DNA from: Nautilus pompilius
Lineage: Eukaryota > Mollusca > Cephalopoda > Nautilida > Nautilidae
DNA length: 64,000 nucleotides
Assembly: GCA_018389105.1 (NCBI GenBank)
Contig: JACATO010001127.1
Span: 434,001-498,000 of the forward strand
Direction of reading: 5' to 3'
Positions 50,701-62,700 of this stretch are shown piece after piece. Below the pieces are notes generated by a model, which was given only the letters and a program-made list of their open reading frames with translations, did not search any database and was not told the origin of the DNA. Positions within the stretch are counted from its first letter, which is position 1. Each line of letters opens with the position of its first letter. The translations under genes and the position numbers were made by a program.

Positions 50701-53700
50701 CAACTACAAGCAGGAATGCTTGAGCTGCAGGGAAGAGGTAATTCTCAAAAGTACGAAGGCATCATCAAACCTTCAACAACATTTTGAGGTGGTCTGCAAG
50801 CAGAACCTTCATCTTGTGGAAGCTGCTTGACATTTCCACATTCTTCATGGGGCCAAAGATCGGTTTGGATATAGCTGTATAGCTGCTGTTGAGTTTGTCA
50901 TCGAAACAAGTAGCCCATCAGCCTTGTTGAGAAGTATGGCTTCCAAAAACTGATAGAGAAGCGTGCACAAGCTTCTGAGTTACTGTGCGTTGTCAGGGTC
51001 AGCAAGTGCTGCAACATTAGGAGAAAGACTTAAGAAACTGATGGAAAATACTGCAGCTGTTACCCCAGTTCTTGATGGATGGATGCCAAGCTTCACAGAC
51101 TGAAGTTTACTATCAGTGCGGCCTGTTGAAAACATTCCAACGTAGTTTTAGAACTCTTCAGGTTTTTGGAGAACTTTATTTTCTATTTTCTGTGGTGCCA
51201 TGTGTGAAGGCGCTAACCAGGGAGCTTGTCTGCTGCACTCTGCTAAATCCCACAGATTGGCCAACTGTGAAACTGTGTGCAATGGTTTCACGAAATGATT
51301 GAGGGATTTGAGATCAACATGTTTGTACAGGTAGCCACCAATAGTGTGGTGAACCCAGGACATCGTAGAAGAGGACATCAAACAACAAGGGTAAAGTTGA
51401 GGCCATGGAACTGGCACAATTGGATTGTTCTCCCATAAACTGTGGTCCAAGGATGTGGTTGACTGCATCTGCCACCTAATCCAGCTTGCAATCAAGGACC
51501 TTATCAAGATGTTTGTGCACCGCAACTATGAGGTGATTGGCGAGGTAAAGAAATCCGTAATCTAGACAACAGTAGGACGATATAGCAGTCAGTGAACATC
51601 ATATAGCAAATTCTCTGCTCGGTGCTGAAGCCAACTTCTAAAGGTGCTCTAAATGCTTCAAAGGACCAAAAATTCAGGTGCACATCTAGATGACGCAAGA
51701 ACTGAAAGAGACCTTGGAGCTGCTCATTCTTCAGTGATAAGATGTAGCAGAATTCAGGCTCCTGGTGCAAGGTCATGCTGTTGGCACCACTTTAGTGGCC
51801 CATAGACTGCACTTATAACATGAATCAGAGCCCAGGAAAGAGGAGATTCTTTGGAATGCAGTGAAGCTTGCTTCCCCTGTGTCAAAGAGGCAGCACACAA
51901 GCTTCAGGTCCTGAAGGTTTTCCAAGATGTCCAGAGTAGCACCCATAGAGAGTCATGATTGAGATTCCTCTGTAATACGCTGATGTGGGGGGGGGGGTGA
52001 CTTTGTTGCAGATGGATTCCCCCCAATGGTGGGTGATGAGCTAACAGAGGTATCCAGTCATGTTCTGCTTGACACTGATCCACCACAGCAGCATGGTGCC
52101 TGTTCTCGCTTGCAGATCACAGTTTCCATGCTCAACACACTCAACTAATTCTGAAGAACCTTGAGATGAGTCATGGAAACCTTAGGTGAGTGTTTCTCAG
52201 TTCCTGCAGTATTTTTTTCTTTTATTCATTTTTATGATATTTGATCAGGAAATATAATTTTGACCTTCCTACTGTTTGTTATTCTTACTGCACGCTGTTA
52301 GAAAATGGAAAAATGGCATCACACAAGCAGCTAAGAATGGAGGGGAAGAAACCCCAACCCTGCTATGGGGTAAGAGCAAAAACTCTTTGGGAAATGCCGC
52401 CTTAGGTTACAGAAGTCCTGCAGAATGTAAGATGGGTGAGGGGGGGGGGTATTCTTGCTTATCTTGTGTTGGTACATAAAATCAAGTTAGAATTTCGAGT
52501 GCATATCATTCTTTCTTCATTGCCAAATAGATCAAAAGATCTCAGGTCAGATGCAGATCTCAAGAATCCAAAATGGTACAAAAAAACAAAGGTGTTTGCC
52601 AAACATGATTAAAGCATCGATCTCCAAATTCAGAAATTATAGATTTGAAAAAAAAAAAAAAAAAAAAAAATCAGGAAAAGCAGTTAAAATTATTTTTATA
52701 ACGAACCACATATTAAAATGTAGTTTGATCCACCAGCCACATTATTTACTCTTTAAATAAGCAGTGAAAGTTTTGTGGGATGGGATGGTGGTGCACAGTG
52801 CTGACAGGAGGCTGATGTGGTTAGTCTCTCTCTCCGCCAGCTTTATGCAGTTTATTAAAAGTTCAGTAGCTTAGCAAAGATTGCTAACGGGGACAGGAAA
52901 ATGAGTTGAGCAAGCAGTTCAAAGGGGGAGAGATTGTTCTTAATTCTAATTTTTTTTTTTGATAATTAGGGCAGCATAAAACGTGACGACAAAATTGATT
53001 GGTAACAAGTTTCTCTCCTTTTTTGCCACAGATACGACTGTTTATAAATGTGGGAACCATCACATATGACCTACCTACAGCCTGTTGAGCTGTCTGTCAC
53101 CACCAATTCATGACAATGCCACATTGATTTGCGGAGCTCTGGGTTCTTTACAGGTCTGCCATCTCGTTCAAATGCCCCAAGGATGCAGCTCTGCAGTTTC
53201 CCGAGGTATGGAGTTGTAAATTTGAAACTGTCCGTCTCTCCTCTGAAAAAGCAGATACATGGGAGATAAAGATTTCAGGCCATTTATATCTGGTAACTTT
53301 TGGAAATAACAATGTGCAACTGTCAATTGTAGTAAATCTTGAACCCAACAAATCAAGAAACAACAGGCTGTCGGTTACATGATTCTTATTTGTGGTACAG
53401 CTTCGCCAGATTTTTACAGACAAATTGTATTTATTTGATCTACCAACATCCAGGCAGCTTCCTAAATGTTAGATTTTTTTTTTGCTTTTTCAAAATGTAA
53501 ACAAAAGTGAAAAATTTTTTAAAATGTGATTTATGGGAAAAAAAACATTCCCAAACAAACCGACATCTTATCCCAGACCATCATGAATTAAGCGGTGCCC
53601 TTTAGCATGCAACAGGAAAAAATATTCTAGTGTTATGTTTGCATTCAGCCAACAGTAACTGGAATTCCAATTGGCTTTTGTGGATTGAATTAATATTAAA

Positions 53701-56700
53701 AATCAATGTGAAGCTTACAAAGGGGTAGTTTTTAAAATGCCAACTAAAGCAGCTAAGAGAACCTCGTATGACAGAGATCAGCCCCTTGTTGCTTTTCTGT
53801 AGGCTTACCTGCACACTGAACTGACTTCAGGATAATGAATGCTGCAGATGTGTAAATGGTCAGAATAGCGTCGATATTTTCTGAATCTCTGCTCTCACAT
53901 TTCACAAATCTGTTCAGTTTCCACAAATTTGCTTTGCTGACGTGGAAAAGAATTTTTTTTCTTCGGGTGAATAGACTTAAATCCTACTGAGAACAGCAGC
54001 ATCATCAGTTAGCCAAGTTTATATTTTCAATGCTGAAGCCACTTTCAAACTGTAATGGCTTCTCTATCTAGTCATTACTAAATACACTGATTTTGTCTGT
54101 CTTGCAGTGCCGTGTAATGTTTCACCTTTCTGTGAATTTCAAAGATGTATGAACTCCAAAATAACAACAGAGTTGCTACATTAGTGTTGAACAAAAACAC
54201 AAGCAGCTAGCTAGCTAAAAATATCGTTCATACATCAACATGTGGTGGGTGCAGGGGCGTAGCTAATAGGGGGCGGCAGGGGCGGTCCGCCCCGGGCGGC
54301 ACGTTTTGGGGGGCGGCATTTTTTGGTCTGAGTGCGCGTTTGTCAAATTTAGTTCAGGACAGTATGTTACATATATAATGTATTTTTTCATTCAATTTTT
54401 AATGGTAGTTTTTTGAAAGGAAGAAAGTTTTTCTAAAATTTGCTGTAAAAGAAATTTGCTCACTTGAAGTGAGTCACTTCTAATTAATTTTGAATTGAAT
54501 ATCAATATTTTCTCATTATATATTTGATAATTTTTATTTTCTAATAGTACTTTTTTTTCAATAAATAAATAAATAAAAAATGAATTTTTTGGAGGTTTTG
54601 AAATTCTATGTTATTTAGAGGGCGGCAAATTCTACGACCGCCCCGGGCGGCACAAACGCTAGCTACGCCCCTGGGTGGGTGGGATGCTACAGCTGAACAT
54701 ACTCAGTAGGTCAGCAGTAGTATAGTACATGCAAGGTGTGATGAAGTTCCCAGAGTGATTCCTGGTTCTGATGTTGTGCTTCATGAAACAGTGTCCCTTC
54801 TTAGTGGCTGCGCATTTGGCAGGGTTAGAGTTAGGGTTGGGTGCTGAGTGGAAAGTGTGGGAACTTATATAAATCCCCCATCCTCTCCAAGTACCCATCC
54901 ACCTTGAGGGAGTAATGGGTACCAAGCTGGAAAACTGCTACAAAAACATGACTCGCTGAAACAAGCATATCGCTCTCTTATTCTTAAACGTACAAGTGTT
55001 CTGGACTGTTTACAATGGCAGTGCGGCAGACTACCTCCATTCCGGCTGTCTGTAAAACCTATTTAAACTTTGGCATGTATAGAGAAAAGCTCCATTCTCC
55101 AGCGTTTTGTATGCCGCTTGTCAGATCAAAGGACATAAAAATGGGTCCTATTGTTGCCAGATTTGTTTTGCACCGTATCACAGTTGAACAAAAGGCAGGC
55201 AGGCGTGCATGCGTGTGTGTGTCCAATTAAAACACCTGAAAACAATCCAGACCTTTTCCAGGAAATCATAACAGATTAAAAGATGATGAGTCATGGGTCT
55301 AGAGGTATGCTCCTGAAACAAGGTTCTAAAGTTTCTAATGTAAATCACTGGCATCAATGAGATCAAAGGTGAGCATAGAAATCATGTTTTCAGCACCAAG
55401 GAACCAGAACAACATGAATTTGTTCCCAATGGATAAACAGTGAAATGAGTGTTCTACACCGATTGTTTATAATATATAGGAGATGCAATCTGCTGGTATC
55501 ACCCAATTAAATGGGCATTCAATCGGTCCAGGAACATTTTTATGAATTGTCCTTTACCAACTCACCTTTGAAAGATTCTAGACTGTTCTTTGTTTATCAT
55601 CTTCAACTCTCTTGAGGTCCTGTGTTCTCCTTCCAGCATGAGCCAACCATGGTGAGTTGTGCCACCATCCCTCTTGTCGGTGGTTGTTACATCAACCAAG
55701 TACTCTACACAGACAGGAAACAGAAACAGACAGATGTACACACGCACTTCACAAATGGGGTAATTTAAGTTTTGATCAATTCAATTCAGGAAACAAACAA
55801 TTCTGTCAATAGGTGGTGGCCAAGGGAAGGGCTAATGATGACAGAAGATGTATTAACTATTCGAGTGGCAGTCAGTCAGTGCTATGTTTTGGTTATGGTG
55901 GTGATGGGCTGGAGGTAAAGTGGCCAAATTCCTTGATGGACTGAGCATTTTCTAATTATGGGTGGACCCACCTCACCCACAACGAACATAAGCAAAAGCA
56001 GGGCAGTGAATATAAGTATTACCTTGTCTAACCACCAAATAACTAACAGCAGTGGCCCAGGACTTCTACAGTAGGCAAAACATCTTAAAAGTTACATTTA
56101 GTTTGAAATAAAAAACAACAAACAAATCCTTTTTTTTCCTTTCAAGTTAGTCTTATTCCTCCACAGTATCCTGTTACAGTTTGGTAGTTTGGACGCAGAC
56201 CAAAAAAGGGGCAATAGCTGGGGTTGGGTGAATGAAAGGTAATGTATTTTACTGGCATTAAACATGTTACTAACTGATCTGATGAACTTCACACAAGATG
56301 CTCATTCTCAACACATCACTCTTCTGGTTCTCTCTTTTGCCAACTCACAAATTTCAAAGATTCCATCAGTATTCCCTTAATATTTGCACATTTCTTTTAT
56401 CAATAACAGCCTTTTACAATTATGATTAAGTGATAGTAGCCCATGGAGAAGACTGGTAATCACTACACTGACATATCACCTGTATAACCACCTTCATCAT
56501 CATTACAGTGAAACAAACGCATTGTACTGCACTTTGAAGTCCAAACCTTTCTGATACTTTTTTCATTATAACATAATTCCACTCCCTTTTCAAATCTTGA
56601 ACATATCTAGCTTAGTAAATGCAAGTTATGCTTAGTTTTAAGATTAAACTTCTACCCAATACCCATTCCAAATGCACAAACTTTACCACTGCAATCCTAT

Positions 56701-59700
56701 CTAAACGTTCTTTCTAGAAAAGACGGACAGGTGCAATACACAACCACAGTACTCTCTGTTTCTAGATCGTGCAGCTTCAGTTAACAAGCGTCTGGTCACA
56801 GCCTTACCGGTGTTTTCCTTCTCTCTGCTCAAATGGCGAGGGGAAACAGATTTTGAACATGTCAGCTCCCTGACAATCTGCTGATCATCCATAGAATTAG
56901 ACAGCCATTTATTACAGTGAAAGTTGTATATCTGACCTGTTTCCTCATCAGTCACATTAATATAATCCAGGTGCCAGGATGATCCAAAACCTGAGAAAAT
57001 CAAACAAGTAACAGTATGTGCCTTATTTTTCTAAAAGCAGATTCAGTTTCTGAAGCTTTTTTTTATTGCAAATACTAACATTTTCTTTTTCTTTAAGGAA
57101 AACTACATTCATTCCTATTCTTGTTATATTTTTAGAGATATTAAATAAGCCAGCACTAAACACATCTCTAACAGAAATAATCTGCAAGCAGTTTATTGCT
57201 TGGACATTCTTCTTTTCACTGATAAGATGTGGTGATTTGGCTGCAGTCACTGAGTGCAAGATGTAAATACTGCTCCGTCTTCATTAGATGGGGGGGAGCA
57301 CTAGTCTGTTTAGATGTAGGAGAAAGGCCATAACATTGGCATGGAATACAGTAATCATCAAGTTTGACCACAGTTTCTTTCCACTGGTGGATATTGCTAG
57401 CAGATTCTAGAGAGACAAACAGTCACAGTGGTCATAACAATAATTTTAAAATTAATCAGTAAATATCCCAACACAATCTAGTACTTGTGGTGAACAATCT
57501 ATCTACAGATCTCATGCATTGTTTTTTATCTTCATGTGAAAGAGGGGAATAGCATTTTTCTGGGAGAACCCAGATAAAATAGAAAATCTCAAAAAGCAAG
57601 CTACCGACAAGAGGTGGCCGTGTTGCTACCAGCCCACGACACTGCGACATACCACTAACCAGCTCAAATTGCTGAAATCTACCATGCATGGTTTATAAAA
57701 ACCACACACTGCATAAAATATAGAAAAGGATCTATTGGTAACTAAGAGACACCATCACCTTTATTGTCGTGCCACACTCGTAGTTTACTCAGCCTGCCAA
57801 CATTCAGCATACTGTCAAACTTAAAGATGTCTAGCTGGTTTCTTTCAAAAGGATTTTTACTGCCCATGGAGTCCTTCAGATGGAGTTCCCCTGAGTCGCC
57901 ATTGGCACCAAAAAACATCACATACACATTGGCCCCTGTGCCTGCCCCATTCTCATCCGATGTCTTTGTCTCAATCTTGTACTGGGTATCTGCAAAAGTT
58001 TCAATGAAAAGGCATTATTGGTCACTGGTTCACAACATGCACATACAGCCAGTGCATACTGCAGCTAAGGACCTGACAGACCAGAGGAGTGAAATAACAC
58101 TTCCTGAGGTGCAGGCAGGTTGTGGTCACCTGGTTGGTATTATCATTCACTGTCTTGGTAGTTAATGTTTGCCAGGGTACATACCCTAACTTGCTGTCAT
58201 GATGAAGACACTGTCAGCCTAATATAAAAATTACAGACCTAAGGGTACTAAAAAGGAATAGAGTATGCTGGCAAAACATGTTAGTAGTAGTAGTAGTATC
58301 AGAATGAATCAACAAGTATCTAGGAAAGTGACTAGTTATTCTATATAAACAAGGAGGACACAGTTTACATGCTACAATGGGCAGTGGATCAGTATTTAGC
58401 CTATCAGCCTGTAAGGCCCAAGTTCAATCCTCATTGGAGATGACTTGATCTGGCAAACCTCCCATAGTATTTCTTCTCACTCTTTTGTACCAGTCTATCA
58501 ACATGAGCTTCCTTCAGGCACTCCAGTTTCAATCCACAGCTAAACAAAGAAATCCTGGTAGGAACTTTCCAATTTCTGCTGAAGACAGAAGTATCAGGCC
58601 TCACGAGGTACAGGAATGGCAAATGAAGGTGCCAAGCCAAAGAAATTCTTTGCAGAATCCTGATACAATGCAGTGATGCATCAACTGGAGAAAAGCCATC
58701 TATGCATGTGGTCTATGAATAGACAAGAAGTCTTGTGAACCACCACAGGTACAGAAAATACCCACAAATGTTAACATCTGGATAGCAGTGCAAAAATATT
58801 TGTCATCATCCGTATCATTTATACTTTGTGCACAGAGTGGCACCATAGAACTTGTGGTGCAAAACAAGTTCCAAGACAAACAACCAGTGTGCATAGGGAA
58901 CAATAATGGGTTGTGTGTATGGCAGTCAATACAGATAGGGAAATGTTGAATTTCTAATGAAGATTACCACAGTGATAAAATGTTAATCCACTCTTTGTGA
59001 CCAATGGTGAACAAGTCACAGCCATGCCACTTTTCTATTTTGCATAAACTAATTACCATTCAAAGTTGTGATGCCTTCCAGGAAAATCGAAGCAACTGAC
59101 TTTCTTGGCTTTACCACACCAGGGCAACTCTCTCTTAGAGGCACCAGGAGTGTTGAACATCGGGCACATCAGACTCTGTTTGGAAGTCCTGCCACAGAGT
59201 CCACATCTCATCTCAGCTCCTATTCCTTCCTTCTTTTCCCAGTATAGGTGGAAATTCAGGGAAACAGAATTCAACAACACAATGATTTGCAGAAAGCATG
59301 TTACATCAGCCACTGGTGCTTAATGATCCTCTCTTATGCAGTCTTTTAAACCTTTGTACAACTGACCTCCAAGTGAAACCAGTCAAAGTAAAACTGACCA
59401 CCAACCTGAATTAGTTTCCTTCACATCAAAGAAAACAACTTTCATTATCCTATTTGAATTAATGAGCAATTTATTATATTTTTTGCAACAACAAATCCTG
59501 CCAAAAGAGATGGCTTTCTTCTCATCCAAACCATGATAACCACTTACTCAACAAGACTCGGGTAATACGCACGATAAATAGAAATAACACAGAGGACTGG
59601 AGTTTGCATTCCAGCTTGTCAGACTCTCACCTATACTTTCTGCAACAGATTAGGGTGCAGATTTCTTTCCCTAAGCTAACTGTAAATCCACCCTACCAAT

Positions 59701-62700
59701 AAGGTTTTTTTAGTTGAATGTGAAGTCTGTACTAGAAATGTACATACTTGTAAAACAACAACACTGGCAGATTGTAAAGGTTACTCACTTCACAGACTGA
59801 CTGACAATGCTGGGAGACATAAATAACAAAAATTAAATAATGTATCTCACAAGACGACTTATAGTGTAGCACAGCAGCATTTTGTTTGCCATCAAAGTTT
59901 AAGATGTGATGATTGCACAGTAAACTGTATGCTTCAAACTTCTGTTATAACTCAATATCACACCATCATCATGATTTACTTTACAGACTTAGAAAGAGAG
60001 ATGGCAACTGTATAACAAACACACAGCTGATGACTGGCTTTCCGCTCTCCGTGGCTGGAACTTCATGGACCAACCATCCCTCACCCTTCTGCCGGCTGAA
60101 CCACTTGTTACAAAGGAAAAATGAGAAAACGCCAGTGTTGAGGTTCTGAAGAACAATCTGAAGGAAATAATAAGAGTTAGAACTTTAAACTTAAAGTGAT
60201 ATATATCCGTAAGGCCCCACCCCAACTCAAATTAACTCTTTCAGTAAAAAATAGGAGCTTTGAAATTTTGTTTTCAAACACAAACAGGGAAATGTCAATA
60301 GATTACAGTAAGGTAGTGATTTTATAGCCTAGTTTATTTTGTTGGCTACTTTAATCATCAGCTTATAGATTTAAAGCCTCACCAAACCTATGGCATGCCC
60401 AACTGCTCCACGCTACCTAGACAAAAATCTCATTTTATTGACATGTTATTACAGACATTTCTTTTTGTTAAGCAAATGCTTCCGTATTGAAAGTGTCCCT
60501 TACTTATGGCCAGCCATCTATGGAATCAGTGCACCAAACTAATTTTAGATGTCTGGATAATTAATGTTTTTCTGAGTTTAGACAGTTGGTCATAATTATA
60601 ATCTGGCTGAAGTTCATCACATGTACAAAAGAGTAATAGCATTGTAAATGAATAGAATGAATGACCAGCGATGAGTGGCTAATAGGGTGGATTATAAACC
60701 ATATTGATAAGTGATTGTTTTCCCTGGAGCTTTGAATAAGCCATTATACTGTTTCCTGGTACCAACTAAACACTTTCTTTTAAAAAATTACATTAGAAGT
60801 GAAGAATGCAATAGAATACAAGTGTAGTGCTGTTAGAGCTGCACTTCTAATAGCTAAAATGCTACCAGGGTTTGAAAAATTGCTGAGTAACCCCCCAAAA
60901 TCATCACAAGCTTAGTAAGTTCAAAACAGAGTGAAAAATAAATTTCATACAACTTTGCTATCATTAAGGGTTTTTGTGGTGGCAAAGTTAAAGATGTTTG
61001 GAGATCTGACAAGATTTAATGTGAATAAATTAAATCAGGTTGCCTTCATGGATGAGTTACAGACTTAGAAGTTTCCAAGTCATCAGAACATCACAGACCT
61101 GACTATGAGCACAGTACTACCAAAGTTACTTTCAATTTTATTTTATTATTAAGTTAAATGTCATTTTAATCAGTCTGTTTTATAGAACATTGGTTTTTAG
61201 CTACAATAATTTTTATCCCACATCTACATTAATCTGGGATGTGGTGACAAGTTTTCCCACACTCAACAATATCAAGGCTTCTAAAACCATAGGTCCAAAT
61301 AACCTGAGTTTGTTCAGACCAGTCAGTCTCCACGCACACAAACACACACACCTAAGAGACTAACAGCTCTGCTGTAATGTAAGAGAGAAAGAATGCTTAA
61401 CTTATCCTAAACAGCTCTCAGGACTGGCAGCAGTGTAAAACGATTTACCTGGCAACTATTTCTAATCTGTCTACACAAGCAACTGAGATGGTCATAAGAA
61501 AACAGCATTGCAAGGCAGATAATCAAACAGCAGAATGCCCACTTTTTGGGTAGCTGCAAAATTCCATTTTCTACCCCTCTCATTTCAAACATTTTATTTA
61601 GGTTTTTGCTTTCAATTTGGATGATAAAAACACACACAGTTACATAAATAGTCCAGCCACTTTATAGAATAAGCAGCAAATAAATTAGTACATACTTTGT
61701 CTAGAAACCAATGAGGTCGGCTCCCACTGGCATCAATACCAATCCGTATCTTTTTCAGAGGAGCAATGTCATCCAATTCTACCTGTGGTGAATTCAAATG
61801 GCTAGAATGAGTGATACCAAAGCAATGATTCAAGTCTTCTATATTTATTTTCAAGACATAACCAAAGACAAATCCAGAAGTATGCAATAACCAAAACCAC
61901 AGCCGCTCATCTAGTCTCAGAAGTGTTAGAGCACTCACTGGTCAGTAAGCTCACCTGCTATTGCTTGACACTCAGAGATGAGAAAGTACAGCACACTGGG
62001 AATTCAGCAGCAGTGGAGAGAGCATTTTTGTATGGTTTGTAATCATCTTTTCTGTGGAGAACATGAATGATATAACAGTGGCGGCTTTTTATGTCCCACT
62101 TGTTTGCTGTTTCCATAAAAAGAAAACACTGCCATGATACCAGTTCACCGGTAGCCAGCTGCTCTCCACAGCTTTGGTTAACAATTTCCAGTGACTACAG
62201 GTGTACCCAAGTTGCCTCTGCTGTTTGAACAAGCCACAGCTGGTGCCAGATGAAAGACTGGTCTGTGCAAGTAACGAAAGCAGTTCCAGGCCATCCTGAG
62301 ATGATGCGAGATCCTCCTCTATGAGTAAACAGTAGGTTTTTCAGTCCGTAAGACTTTCCCATCATTCAAGATCTAATGTCTATTCTTTTTGGACCAAGAT
62401 TCTGTTTTATAGATTTTAGGGATAAAACAAAAATTTTCAGACAGCCATCCACAAACAAATAATCTTACTCTTACAAAGGCCTCAGAGCACTCTAGAACAA
62501 TCTGCAGTTCTGCCTACAGCAAACTCTAGATTAAAATTTTCCTATTTTATTCAGTATCTTTAGTCACCATCTTTGACCACCCTTTTTTCAATTTATCATC
62601 AATTAGGATAGAGTTACTTCCCCTCGACCATGCTTTGTATGGTTTTTTTGTAGTTGTCGAGTGGAGTTCAAAATATGTAGCAGTCCCTCAGCTTCTGCTG

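Noticed and set aside
59053..59323. Overlapping open frames on both strands, one with several cysteines
   Set aside because: No PLAT match, and the flanking exons (60025 and 57989) already join in phase without them.
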